Assembly: GCA_050261515.1 (NCBI GenBank)
Contig: JBLNDJ010000055.1
Coordinates: 1 to 23,843 of the forward strand
Reading direction: 5' to 3'
DNA from: JBLNDJ01 sp050261515
GTDB taxonomy: Bacteria; Acidobacteriota; Terriglobia; Bryobacterales; Bryobacteraceae
Length of the DNA: 23,843 nt
Below the pieces are notes generated by a model, which saw nothing but the letters and a program-made list of their open reading frames with translations, did no database searches and was not told the origin of the DNA. Every line of letters begins with the position of its first letter. The stretch's first letter is position 1. A program made the translations under genes and the position numbers. This document shows positions 1 through 7,931 of the stretch, one piece after another.

Positions 1-1
1 A

Positions 2-256
2 GAGATCGGGATGAGCGACACCGACCGCATGGCGCTGATGGGACACGGTGCCATCGAAACGACGGACCGCTACACGCACGAAGACCGGGAGCGGATGCGG
101 GCTGGGAACGAACAGATTATCGAGCGCATCTTCGCGGCGACGGGTACCGATGGTTCCGCGTCCGCGCGGGAGACCGCGCCCAGCAACGTGGTAAGCATCA
201 GCGAACTTCGAAAATCGAGAAATTCTGACAAGGGGTTGACCGAAACAAAGAAATGA
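2..256 (+). CDS. Tyrosine recombinase (phage-type integrase), C-terminal fragment
   Basis: The reading frame is open from base 2, so the gene starts off the left edge and only about 84 C-terminal residues are visible. They carry the hallmark end of the tyrosine recombinase catalytic domain: LMGHGAIETTDRYTH, with the conserved Gly-His (His codon at 44-46) and the nucleophilic Tyr (71-73) that makes the covalent link to DNA. The upstream catalytic Arg and HxxR box are outside the window. The last 45 or so residues are a polar, low-complexity tail. An ATG at 11 is internal and should not be taken as the start. The stop is 34 bases before a tRNA-Arg 3' half, the usual int/att arrangement of an integrative element. 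Family assignment is secure; the type of element is unknown. Confidence 0.85.
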   Translation, partial: EIGMSDTDRMALMGHGAIETTDRYTHEDRERMRAGNEQIIERIFAATGTDGSASARETAPSNVVSISELRKSRNSDKGLTETKK

Positions 257-290
257 GTGCTGCAAATAAAGCCACTTATCGGTTTGAAAT

Positions 291-340
291 CTTGCCTCCG
301 GAGCAAGAGGTCAGAGGTTCGAATCCTCTCGGGCGTACCA
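291..340 (+). other. tRNA-Arg(CCG) 3' half, probable att site of an integrated element
   Basis: The sequence folds as the 3' part of a tRNA. Anticodon stem cttgc/gcaag (291-295, 303-307) encloses the loop ctccgga with anticodon CCG. A five-base variable loop follows, then T stem agagg/cctct around ttcgaat (313-329), acceptor strand cgggcgt (330-336), discriminator A and an encoded CCA (338-340). The acceptor 5' strand would have to resemble acgcccg near 265-271, but the sequence there is aataaag, and no D arm is evident. This is therefore not a complete tRNA. A 3'-half tRNA next to an integrase gene is the classic crossover footprint of tyrosine-recombinase elements. An intact copy would be expected at the other end of the element. 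Confidence 0.8.
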
Positions 341-349
341 GACCCTCTG

Positions 350-1639
350 CTACACCTTCTCCGGCACCGCGAAGGGCTTGCGGTACTCCCCAACCAGCAT
401 CCGGTTCGCCTCCGCGTCTCCCGCGCACTTCAGCGTCTTCGGGTCGAAGCGCAATTCACGGCGCAGGCGGCAGGAGGCATTGCCCAGAATGGCGAATACG
501 GAAGAACGGTAGGTCTCTTCGATCTCGGCCGTCAACAGCGAGCGGTCGCCTTTCCGCACGGCATCGAAGAAATTGTTGAAGTGCGAGTCCTGGTCGGTCT
601 CGAAGCGATCGACGTCTTCGAGCTTGCCGAGGCCTGGCTCCGCCGTGCGGTTCTTGCCGCGGAATACGCTCACGCCGTCGCGGTCGATCCGCATGTATCC
701 TTCCGAGCCGTAGAAGAACACGCCGTAGCCGGAATCCGTTTCCTGGTTCGTGAACCGCCCGCGAATCTCGCAGACCAGTTGCTTGCCGTCCTCGAATTCG
801 TAGGTGGCGATTTGCGTGTTGGGCGTCTGCCCCTGGTCGCGATAGCCGAAGCGGCCGCCGGTCGAATGGACCCTGACCGGCAAAGTCTCGTTCAGCCCCC
901 AGCGCGCGATATCGATGAAGTGCACGCCGTTGTTGCCCAGCTCTCCGTTGCCGAAGTCCCAGAACCAGTGCCAGTTGTAATGCGCCAGGTTGCGGTGAAA
1001 GGGCTGCTGCCGCGCGGGTCCGAGCCAGAGGTCCCAGTGAAACGTGGAGGGCGGCGTTTCGGGCTCTTTGAAGCCGAGCGAATCGCGCAGTTGGAAGTGC
1101 ACGCACCGCGCCATGTAGAGGTCGCCGATCACGCCCGCGCGCAGGGCCTGGATTCCTTTGCGGATGAAACCGTTCGAGCGGCGCTGCGTTCCGCCCTGGA
1201 CGATGCGGTTGTAGCGGCGGGAGGCTTCGACCATCTGACGCCCGTCGAAGACGTCGTGCGCGACCGGCTTCTCCACGTAGACATGCTTGCCGGCCTGGCA
1301 GGCCCAGATCGCCGAAAGGGCGTGCCAGTGATTGCAGCAGGCGACGGTGACTACGTCGATGTTTTTGTCTTCGAGGATGCGGCGCAGATCGGGCTCGAGC
1401 CGCGGGCGCTTGCCGCCGGCGCTTTCGAACTCCTTGGCGCGTTTGGCCATTTGAGTCTCGTCGGGATCGCAGAACGCCGCCACTTCGACGCCCTGGACCT
1501 TCGCGAGCAGCCGCATATGGTCGCCTCCGCGCCCGCCCATGCCGATCACGGCCGCCCGAATCCGGTCATTCGCGCCGGTTCCGGCCATCGCAGTGCCTGC
1601 GACCAGCGAACCCAAGAACTCTCGCCGCTTCAGTTGCAT
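350..1639 (-). CDS. Gfo/Idh/MocA family oxidoreductase with Tat signal
   Basis: A 429-residue NAD(P)-dependent oxidoreductase of the Gfo/Idh/MocA family, which acts on sugars, inositols and related polyols. The N-terminus carries a twin-arginine signal (KRREFLGSL, residues 4-12), so the protein is probably exported folded with bound cofactor. The Rossmann fingerprint GMGGRG is at residues 33-38 and the family EKP motif at 123-125 (YVEKPVAHD), whose Lys is normally catalytic. The length suits the exported subfamily common in Acidobacteriota and Planctomycetota. Start is ATG with GGAGG 12 bases upstream, a rather long spacing. It is the last gene of a minus-strand set with the GH2 enzyme (78-base gap) and the sulfatase, which suggests it modifies a sugar they release. 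The substrate cannot be told from sequence. The stop lies 10 bases from the tRNA-Arg fragment. Confidence 0.93.
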   Translation of the reverse strand: MQLKRREFLGSLVAGTAMAGTGANDRIRAAVIGMGGRGGDHMRLLAKVQGVEVAAFCDPDETQMAKRAKEFESAGGKRPRLEPDLRRILEDKNIDVVTVACCNHWHALSAIWACQAGKHVYVEKPVAHDVFDGRQMVEASRRYNRIVQGGTQRRSNGFIRKGIQALRAGVIGDLYMARCVHFQLRDSLGFKEPETPPSTFHWDLWLGPARQQPFHRNLAHYNWHWFWDFGNGELGNNGVHFIDIARWGLNETLPVRVHSTGGRFGYRDQGQTPNTQIATYEFEDGKQLVCEIRGRFTNQETDSGYGVFFYGSEGYMRIDRDGVSVFRGKNRTAEPGLGKLEDVDRFETDQDSHFNNFFDAVRKGDRSLLTAEIEETYRSSVFAILGNASCRLRRELRFDPKTLKCAGDAEANRMLVGEYRKPFAVPEKV

Positions 1640-1717
1640 TTCTGGTGTGTTCCTCCGAACTGCATTGATTGGTGGGATTCCATCTTACCGCCTAGCGGCA
1701 ACCTGCCCCACCTTGCG

Positions 1718-4162
1718 TCAACGTGCCGCTTCGATCGACACTGCGGCGGGCTGCAAGCCTTCGCTCGCCGCAGTCACCTGGATCTTGCCCGGCTGGCCGC
1801 GGTTCGAGCGGACGATCAGCATGGCCAGACCGTTGAACGCCGTGCGGCGGTCCGCCTGGAAGGGCTCGGTAGTGGCGGCGTTGCCGTTGTCTACCGCCGC
1901 GATGCGGCCCGCGCCTTCCACGCGAAACTTCACCGGGTTCGCAGCCAGCGGACAGAGGTTCCCTTGCTCGTCTTCGATGCGCACCGTCACGAATGACAGG
2001 TCTTCGCCGTCCGCTGCGATGCGGGAGCGGTCGGGCTGAAGCACAACGCGCGCGGGCCGGCCCGCGGTTCGCACTTCTTCCCGCAGCGCCTGCCGGCCGT
2101 TCTTGTACCCTACGGCTCGCAGCGCCCCCGCTTCATACGGCACCTGCCACATCAGGCGGTACTTGCTCGAGAACGTCCCGCTGCTGCTGATGCTCTTGCG
2201 CACGGGCAATTCGACCGGCTCGTGCAGCGGCCGTTTGCGTCCGAGCGAGCGATCGTTGAGGAACAGCTCGACCTCGTCCATGTTCGAGTACACCATCACC
2301 GGGATGTTACTGCCTTCGTGTCCGGCCCAGTTCCAGTGCGGCAACACGTGCAGCACGGGCTCCTTCGACCAGCGGCTCTTATAGAGGTAGTAGCGGTCCT
2401 TCGGCAGCCCGGCCAGATCCACGATGCCGAAGTAGGAGCTGCGCGCGGGCCAGTATTTCGGGCCGCCGTAGGGCGTCGGCTCGCCGAGGTAGTCGAAGCC
2501 GGTCCAGACGAACTCGCCGAGCACCCGCGGGCTGCGGTCGAGCGCGTCGAAATCGACGTCGGGCAGGTTGGCCCATGGCGGCGCGATCACGTCATAGCTC
2601 GTCACCTGCAGCGACGGGTCCTGCTCGTAGAGCGCGAGCGGCAGGTGGTAAACGCCGCGCGAGCTGACGGTCGAGGCCGTCTCGGAGCCGAAAATGATCC
2701 ACTTCGGGTGGCCCGCCAGCACCTCCGCATACCGCAGCGGCTTGTAGTTGAAGCCCGGGATATCGACGGCGGCGGCGATGCCGTTCTTGATTGCGTCCGG
2801 GTATTGATCGAGCGCGGCGGTGGTCGGGCGCGTGCGGTCCTCTTCGTGGCAAATGTCGCTGAGGCGCCTGGCAAGTTTCCAGCCGCCGGCCTCGCGCTGC
2901 TCGGGGATCTCGTTGCCGATGCTCCACAGGATGACGCTCGGGTGGTTGCGGTCGCGGCGGATCAGGTCGCGGAGGTCGCGCTCGCCCCACTGGTCGAAGT
3001 ACTTCGCATATCCGTTCGGGACCTTCGCGATGCGCCACATGTCGAAGGCCTCGTCCATTACAACGATTCCGAGGCGGTCGCAGGCGTCCAGCACTTCGGG
3101 CGCGGGTGGGTTGTGGCTGGTGCGCAGCGCGTTCGCGCCCATGCTCTTCATGATCTGAAGCTGGCGCTCGATCGCGCGCCGGTTGACGGCCGCGCCGAGC
3201 GCGCCGAGATCGTGGTGGTTGCAGACGCCCTGAAGGCGCACGGGGCGGCCATTGAGCAAAAACCCCTTCTGTGCGTCGAAGGCGATCGAGCGGATGCCGA
3301 AGGGCGTGACGGTGCGGTCGAGCACCTGCTTGCCCTTCCTGATCTCGGTGACGGCCGTGTAGAGATAGGGATGGCCGATGTCCCACAGTTGCGGGTTCGC
3401 GACTTCGAGCTTCTGTTCGACCGTTGGCTTGCCGCCGGGCGCGGAGGCGTGCGCGACCTCGCGGCCTTGCGCGTCCACGATTGTCACCTCGATGCCGAGC
3501 CCGGAGGACTCCGCGCCGCGGTTCTCGACCGTCGTCCGGACCACGACCGCCGCCGCTTTATCGGACACCGAAGGCGTCGTGATATACGTGCCCCAGTGCG
3601 CCACGCGAACCGGTCCCGTGACCGTGAGCCACACGTTCCGGTAGAGCCCCGCGCCGGCGTACCAGCGCGAGGATTTCTCCTCGGGCGCAAGCCGCACCGC
3701 GAGCACGTTCTCGGCGCCATAGCGGACCGCGGGCGTCAGGTCGATCGCGAAGCTGCTGTAGCCGTACGGGCGGCCGCCGAGCTCGCGGCCGTTCAGGAAC
3801 ACGCGCGAGTTCGCCATCGCGCCGTCGAACTCGACGCTCAGAAACCGGCCCTTCGCGGAGGCGGGAACGCTGAAGCGCTTCCGGTACCAGCCCGTGCCCG
3901 AAGCCGGCAGCCCGCCCTCGTTGTTGTCGTACTTGGGATCGAACGGGCCTTCGATCGCCCAGTCGTGCGGAACGCTGAGGGTGCGCCAGGAGGAGTCGTC
4001 GAAGCCGGGCTGTTCGGCGCCCGGCGCGTCCGCCTTGAGGAAACGCCAGCCGTCGTTGAATGCGGCACGACGAACCGAGACATCGATCCCGCCGGACGCC
4101 GCGGCGATGGATGACAGGCAGATGAGTGCAAACGAGAGTGCGCGCATGAAGATCATCATCAC
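1718..4162 (-). CDS. Glycoside hydrolase family 2, beta-galactosidase-like, secreted
   Basis: An 814-residue GH2 enzyme. A Sec-type signal peptide spans about residues 6-22 (hydrophobic ALSFALICLSSIAAAS). The jelly-roll sugar-binding domain follows (about 30-185, with FDGAMANSRVFLNG), then the Ig-like domain and the TIM barrel. The barrel shows the conserved RTSHNPPAPE region, acid/base Glu418 in SIGNEIP and predicted nucleophile Glu494 in FGSETAS. The C-terminal part resembles DUF4982 (HVLPHWNWAGHEG, VMVYSNMDEVELFLN) followed by Ig-like GH2 C-terminal domains. GH2 covers beta-galactosidases, glucuronidases and mannosidases; galactosidase is the best guess only. The longest start is GTG at 4160-4162, one base after the sulfatase stop. 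ATG codons follow at residues 2, 3 and 6, and the ATG at 4145-4147 gives the most normal signal peptide. No clear ribosome binding site is visible, so coupling to sulfatase translation is likely. Confidence 0.92.
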   Translation of the reverse strand: MMMIFMRALSFALICLSSIAAASGGIDVSVRRAAFNDGWRFLKADAPGAEQPGFDDSSWRTLSVPHDWAIEGPFDPKYDNNEGGLPASGTGWYRKRFSVPASAKGRFLSVEFDGAMANSRVFLNGRELGGRPYGYSSFAIDLTPAVRYGAENVLAVRLAPEEKSSRWYAGAGLYRNVWLTVTGPVRVAHWGTYITTPSVSDKAAAVVVRTTVENRGAESSGLGIEVTIVDAQGREVAHASAPGGKPTVEQKLEVANPQLWDIGHPYLYTAVTEIRKGKQVLDRTVTPFGIRSIAFDAQKGFLLNGRPVRLQGVCNHHDLGALGAAVNRRAIERQLQIMKSMGANALRTSHNPPAPEVLDACDRLGIVVMDEAFDMWRIAKVPNGYAKYFDQWGERDLRDLIRRDRNHPSVILWSIGNEIPEQREAGGWKLARRLSDICHEEDRTRPTTAALDQYPDAIKNGIAAAVDIPGFNYKPLRYAEVLAGHPKWIIFGSETASTVSSRGVYHLPLALYEQDPSLQVTSYDVIAPPWANLPDVDFDALDRSPRVLGEFVWTGFDYLGEPTPYGGPKYWPARSSYFGIVDLAGLPKDRYYLYKSRWSKEPVLHVLPHWNWAGHEGSNIPVMVYSNMDEVELFLNDRSLGRKRPLHEPVELPVRKSISSSGTFSSKYRLMWQVPYEAGALRAVGYKNGRQALREEVRTAGRPARVVLQPDRSRIAADGEDLSFVTVRIEDEQGNLCPLAANPVKFRVEGAGRIAAVDNGNAATTEPFQADRRTAFNGLAMLIVRSNRGQPGKIQVTAASEGLQPAAVSIEAAR

Positions 4163-4163
4163 G

Positions 4164-5606
4164 TCACGCCGTCCACGACGGCTCGCGGCGGCCGCCGGTC
4201 TGCTCGAGAATCGCCCACATCCGGTTTTGCAGATCGCCGACCAGCGTTTTTAACGCCGGGTCCTTGATGCGCTCGAACAGGCGTCCTCCCTGCGTCGTGG
4301 TCCGCACATCCGCGAGCAGGTTGTTCATCTGATCGGGGTCCCGCCGGATGTCGTACAACTCATCCAGGTCCCACACCCCGTGATACTGCATGAAGCTGTA
4401 CTGGTCCGTGCGCAGGCCGAGCACGCTCGGAGTCTGCGGGTAGTCGCGCTCCCAGAAATACTCGTAGAGAAATTCCGTCCGCCAGCCGGATTCCCCGCGC
4501 GCGAGCGGCAACAGCGACCGGCCGTGGATGCCTGCCGGCGCCGGGACGCCCGCCGCGTCGAGCATTGTCGGGCAGATGTCGATGTTCAGCGCCATGCCGT
4601 CCACGCGGCGGCCGCCCGCAAACAGCGAAGGGCAGTGCGCGATCATCGGCACGCGGATCGACGTCTCGTACATCGCGCGCTTGTCGATCAGGCCGTGCTC
4701 GCCGAACTGGAATCCGTTGTCGCCCATGTAGACGAAGAGCGTGTTCTCGAGCAGTCCCTTGCGCTCGAGCGCGCCCATGACCTCGCCGACGCTATCGTCC
4801 ACCCCCGCGAGCGTGCGGCAGTAGTCGCGATAGAACTGGTCGAAGCTCACTGTCTTGTCGTACATGCCATCCACGCCGTGCCACGAGTTGCGCTGGCGCC
4901 GCACCCACTCGGGACGGCCGCGGTAATTCTCCGCCGTGTCGGCCATCGACTTCGGGTACGGAATCTTTTCGTTCGTGTACAGGTTCTTATGGCGCTCGGC
5001 CGGAGTGAACTCCGCGTGGACGGCCTTGTGGCCGAGGTAGAGCATGAACGGGCGCGACGCGTTCTCGTCGATGAAGCGCAGCGCCTGCGCGGTGAGGATG
5101 TCGGTGACGTAGCCCGGGACTTTGCGGCGGCTGCCGTCGAAGTTGATCACCGGATCGACATAGCGGCCCTGGCCGCGGAACGAAATCCAGCGGTCGAAGC
5201 CCGGGCGCGGATCGTCGCTCTCGCCGCCCATGTGCCACTTGCCCACGAGCGCCGTGCGGTAGCCGTTGTTCTGAAGCACCTGCGGAAACGTGGCCAGCCC
5301 GGACGGCAGCGGCCGCACATTGTCGGTGACGCCGTGCGCGTGCGCGTACTGGCCGGTGAGGATCGATGCGCGGCTCGGCGAACACAGCGACGTGGTCGCG
5401 AACGCGTTGCGGAACAGGACGCCGCCCGAAGCGAGCCGGTCCAGGTTCGGCGTCTTGACGAATGGGTGCCCCGCGCAGCCCATGACATCGTAGCGGTGGT
5501 CGTCCGCGAGGATGAAAACAAGGTTGCGCTTTCCTGTTTTGGGGAGCAGTGCGGGTGCGAGCGTTCCGGCGAGCAGGTCACGGCGTGTCATAGCGGCGCT
5601 ATTCAT
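4164..5606 (-). CDS. Secreted sulfatase (arylsulfatase / choline-sulfatase type)
   Basis: A 480-residue type I sulfatase that would remove sulfate esters from sugars or other substrates. The formylglycine signature CSPSR is at residues 75-79, so Cys75 would be converted by a formylglycine-generating enzyme, which is not in this window. Metal ligands Asp35-Asp36 (ILADDHRYD) and the GKWHMG motif (about 122-127) are present, and MGDNGFQFGEHG supplies the second half of the metal and sulfate site. The N-terminus MTRRDLLAG is a Tat-type signal starting at residue 6; the upstream ATG at 5604-5606 gives the longer form. It is the first gene of the minus-strand glycan set, with one base between its stop and the GH2 start. 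The pairing points to a sulfated polysaccharide or glycoprotein glycan as substrate. It is divergent from the aminotransferase across 51 bases. Confidence 0.94.
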   Translation of the reverse strand: MNSAAMTRRDLLAGTLAPALLPKTGKRNLVFILADDHRYDVMGCAGHPFVKTPNLDRLASGGVLFRNAFATTSLCSPSRASILTGQYAHAHGVTDNVRPLPSGLATFPQVLQNNGYRTALVGKWHMGGESDDPRPGFDRWISFRGQGRYVDPVINFDGSRRKVPGYVTDILTAQALRFIDENASRPFMLYLGHKAVHAEFTPAERHKNLYTNEKIPYPKSMADTAENYRGRPEWVRRQRNSWHGVDGMYDKTVSFDQFYRDYCRTLAGVDDSVGEVMGALERKGLLENTLFVYMGDNGFQFGEHGLIDKRAMYETSIRVPMIAHCPSLFAGGRRVDGMALNIDICPTMLDAAGVPAPAGIHGRSLLPLARGESGWRTEFLYEYFWERDYPQTPSVLGLRTDQYSFMQYHGVWDLDELYDIRRDPDQMNNLLADVRTTTQGGRLFERIKDPALKTLVGDLQNRMWAILEQTGGRREPSWTA

Positions 5607-5657
5607 AATAGCCGAGCCGCCCGCGCAAGCAAGCGATACCCGCTATTCTGGTGCTTC

Positions 5658-6788
5658 ATGGCGAACTTCTCTCCCTTACAGCCTCCGCGCAGAATCCTGT
5701 TCGGCCCCGGGCCGAGCATGGTGGATCCGCGCGTTTACGAAGAAATGGCGAAACCGATCGTGAGCCACGTCGATCCGTATTTCTTCGGTGTGGCGGAGGA
5801 CACGGCCGCGCTGCTGCGTCGCGTATTCGGCACGGCGAACCCGTTCACCATGGTGCTTTCCGGCACGGGCAGCGCCGGCATGGAAGCGGCGGTCGGCAAC
5901 TTCGTCGAACCGGGCTCGCGGCTTGCCGTGCTCGCCAACGGATATTTCTGCGACCGCATTACGGAGATGGCGCGGCGGCACGGCGCCGAGGTCGTCCGCT
6001 TCGAGAAGCCTTGGGGCGAGACGTTCGGCGACGCCGAAGCCGCGGACTTCATCCTCCGCGAGAAGCCCGCGACGGTCGCATTTGTGCACGTGGAGACATC
6101 GACGGGCGCGGTCCAGCCCGCAAAAGCGATCTGCGCTGCGGCGCACGAGTCCGGCGCGCTGGTCATCGGCGACTGCGTCACATCGCTCGGCGGGATGCCC
6201 GTCGAGGTGGACGCCAACGGCATCGACATCGCCTACAGTTGCTCGCAGAAGGCGCTTGGGTGCCCGCCGGGACTCGCGCCGATCACGGTCTCGCCCAAAG
6301 CTCTCGAACGCCTGCGCGCGCGGCGCACCCGGATGCCGCACTGGTATCTCGACCTGAGGCTGCTCGACGAATACTATAGCGGCGCGCACCGCTACCACCA
6401 CACCGTCCCGGTCACGATGTTCTACGCGCTGCGCCGCGCGCTGGCGCTGATCGATGAAGAAGGGCTCGAAGCGCGCTTCGAACGCCATCGCCGGGCGCAC
6501 CGCGCGCTCGTCGCGGGCATCGAAAGGATGGGCCTGCGGATGCACGTCGCCGAAGGCTGCCGCGCGTGGACGCTGAATACGCCGTGCGTGCCCGAAGGCA
6601 TCGATGACGCGAAAGTGCGGCGCCGGCTCATGGAAGAAGATGGGATCGAGATCCTCGGCGGGTTCGGGCCGCTGGCGGGCAAGGTATTCCGCATCGGCCT
6701 GCTGGGGTTGCTCGCCACGGAGGAAAGCGTCACGTTCCTGCTCGAGCGGCTCGAGGCCGCGCTTCAGGCGGAGGGATACACACGATGA
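5658..6788 (+). CDS. PLP-dependent class V aminotransferase, alanine-glyoxylate type
   Basis: A 376-residue fold-type I PLP enzyme, close in length and layout to alanine-glyoxylate and serine-glyoxylate aminotransferases. It has the N-terminal LFGPGPS motif, the SGTGSAGMEAAV loop that binds the cofactor phosphate, Asp172 in IGDCVTSLGG facing the pyridine nitrogen, and predicted Schiff-base Lys198 in SCSQKALGCPPG. It also has YHHTVPV and the C-terminal GKVFRIGLLG arginine that binds the substrate carboxylate. It would convert glyoxylate with alanine or serine to glycine; donor choice cannot be read from sequence. The chosen ATG fits the homologous N-terminus. The open frame extends far upstream antisense to the sulfatase, but that is artefact. 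No clear ribosome binding site is seen; a TATTCT 8 bases before the ATG could be a -10 element giving a nearly leaderless message. It overlaps the next gene by ATGA. Confidence 0.93.
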   Translation: MANFSPLQPPRRILFGPGPSMVDPRVYEEMAKPIVSHVDPYFFGVAEDTAALLRRVFGTANPFTMVLSGTGSAGMEAAVGNFVEPGSRLAVLANGYFCDRITEMARRHGAEVVRFEKPWGETFGDAEAADFILREKPATVAFVHVETSTGAVQPAKAICAAAHESGALVIGDCVTSLGGMPVEVDANGIDIAYSCSQKALGCPPGLAPITVSPKALERLRARRTRMPHWYLDLRLLDEYYSGAHRYHHTVPVTMFYALRRALALIDEEGLEARFERHRRAHRALVAGIERMGLRMHVAEGCRAWTLNTPCVPEGIDDAKVRRRLMEEDGIEILGGFGPLAGKVFRIGLLGLLATEESVTFLLERLEAALQAEGYTR

Positions 6789-7924
6789 ACCGGCGACACG
6801 TTCTGGCGCTTGTGGGATCGCTCCCTGCGGGCGCGCTAGCGGCCGAGGACAAGGTGGTGCGCGGCCCCGACAGCGGTGCGCTTTACCCCACGATCGCCCA
6901 GCTTGCCGGCCGCGGCGAGTATCCGCACTCGTTCCTCACCGGCCGCTACGCGACCGTGGATGCATGGCGCGCCGCCGCGCGCGACATCGTGCTCGCGGCG
7001 TTCAGCTATCGCCCGAAGCCGGTAGAGCCGCGTGCCGAGGTGGTCGTTCGCGTGGACCTGGGCGACATCATCCGCGAAAAGGTGCTGTTTTCGACCGCGC
7101 CCGAGTTCCGCGTGCCGGCCTTCGTCCACATTCCAAAAGGCTTGAAGGGCCGCGCGCCCGCGATCGTGGACCTGCACTCGCACGGCGGCATGTTCCTGTT
7201 CGGCAAGGAAAAGGTCGCGGACCTCGGCACAAGCGACCCGCTGCTCGTCGAGTATCACAAGGTCAACTACGGCGGGCGGCCCACGGCGACCGCGCTCGCG
7301 CGCCGCGGCTACGTCGTCATCACGATCGACGCGCTGGGGTTCGGCGAGCGCCGCATCGCGCCGACCAACCGCGAGTGCCGGGAGAAGGAATCGACGCTGG
7401 TGAAGTCGCTCACCTACGCTGGCATGACCTGGCCCGGCATCGTGACCTGGGACGACATGCGTACGGTCGATTATCTGGTCACGCGCCCCGAGGTCGATCC
7501 GTCGCGCATCGGCTGTGTGGGCGTGTCGTTCGGCGGCTGGCGCTCGCTGTTCCTGGCGGGCCTGGACGACCGCATCGCCGCGGGGTGCGTCGTCGGCTTC
7601 ATGTCCACCGTGCGGCCGATGATCCGCCGCCACATCGACACGCATTCGTTCGTGCACTTCGTTCCGTCGCTGCACGCGGCGCTTGACCTGCCCGACGTCG
7701 TCGCGCTGCGTGTGCCCAAGCCGCTGCTGGTTCTCCAGTGCCGTCGCGACGAGCTATTCCCGTTGGAAGGGATGGAGCAGGCCGTGGCCAAGATCGCCGC
7801 CATCTACGCGAAGGCCGGCGCGGGCGCGCAGTTCTCCAGCCGCTTCTACGACGTCCCGCACGAGTTCAACGTCCCGATGCAGGAAGACGCCTTCGCCTGG
7901 TTCGACAAGCTGCTGAAGGCCTAG
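6785..7924 (+). CDS. Exported alpha/beta hydrolase (dienelactone hydrolase / acetyl-xylan esterase-like)
   Basis: A 379-residue serine hydrolase with an alpha/beta fold. The N-terminus has a Tat-like signal (NRRHVLALVGS, then an ALAA cleavage region near residue 20). The nucleophile elbow GVSFGG places Ser248. Asp322 in RRDELFPLEG and His359 in DVPHEF complete the expected triad. LHSHGG (about residues 133-138) is a plausible oxyanion-hole segment. Size and layout match exported carbohydrate-esterase-like hydrolases often found in acidobacterial catabolic loci. Actual substrate is unknown. It starts inside the stop of the aminotransferase (ATGA), so the two are probably translated together. 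The stop is only 7 bases from the convergent neighbour's stop, with no separate terminator visible. Confidence 0.9.
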   Translation: MNRRHVLALVGSLPAGALAAEDKVVRGPDSGALYPTIAQLAGRGEYPHSFLTGRYATVDAWRAAARDIVLAAFSYRPKPVEPRAEVVVRVDLGDIIREKVLFSTAPEFRVPAFVHIPKGLKGRAPAIVDLHSHGGMFLFGKEKVADLGTSDPLLVEYHKVNYGGRPTATALARRGYVVITIDALGFGERRIAPTNRECREKESTLVKSLTYAGMTWPGIVTWDDMRTVDYLVTRPEVDPSRIGCVGVSFGGWRSLFLAGLDDRIAAGCVVGFMSTVRPMIRRHIDTHSFVHFVPSLHAALDLPDVVALRVPKPLLVLQCRRDELFPLEGMEQAVAKIAAIYAKAGAGAQFSSRFYDVPHEFNVPMQEDAFAWFDKLLKA

Positions 7925-7931
7925 TGGGGTA

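Noticed and set aside
253..579. Short plus-strand frame beginning across the tRNA fragment (residues EQEVRGSNPLGRT)
   Set aside because: This is the familiar spurious translation of a tRNA 3' half and continues antisense to the Gfo/Idh gene.
2222..4114. 630-codon open frame antisense to the GH2 gene
   Set aside because: Arises from GC-rich third-position bias; composition is Arg/Ala/Val-rich with no motif, and the opposite strand encodes a complete GH2 enzyme.
4380..5657. Upstream extension of the aminotransferase frame
   Set aside because: It is antisense to the sulfatase and has no family similarity; the aminotransferase N-terminus begins at 5658.
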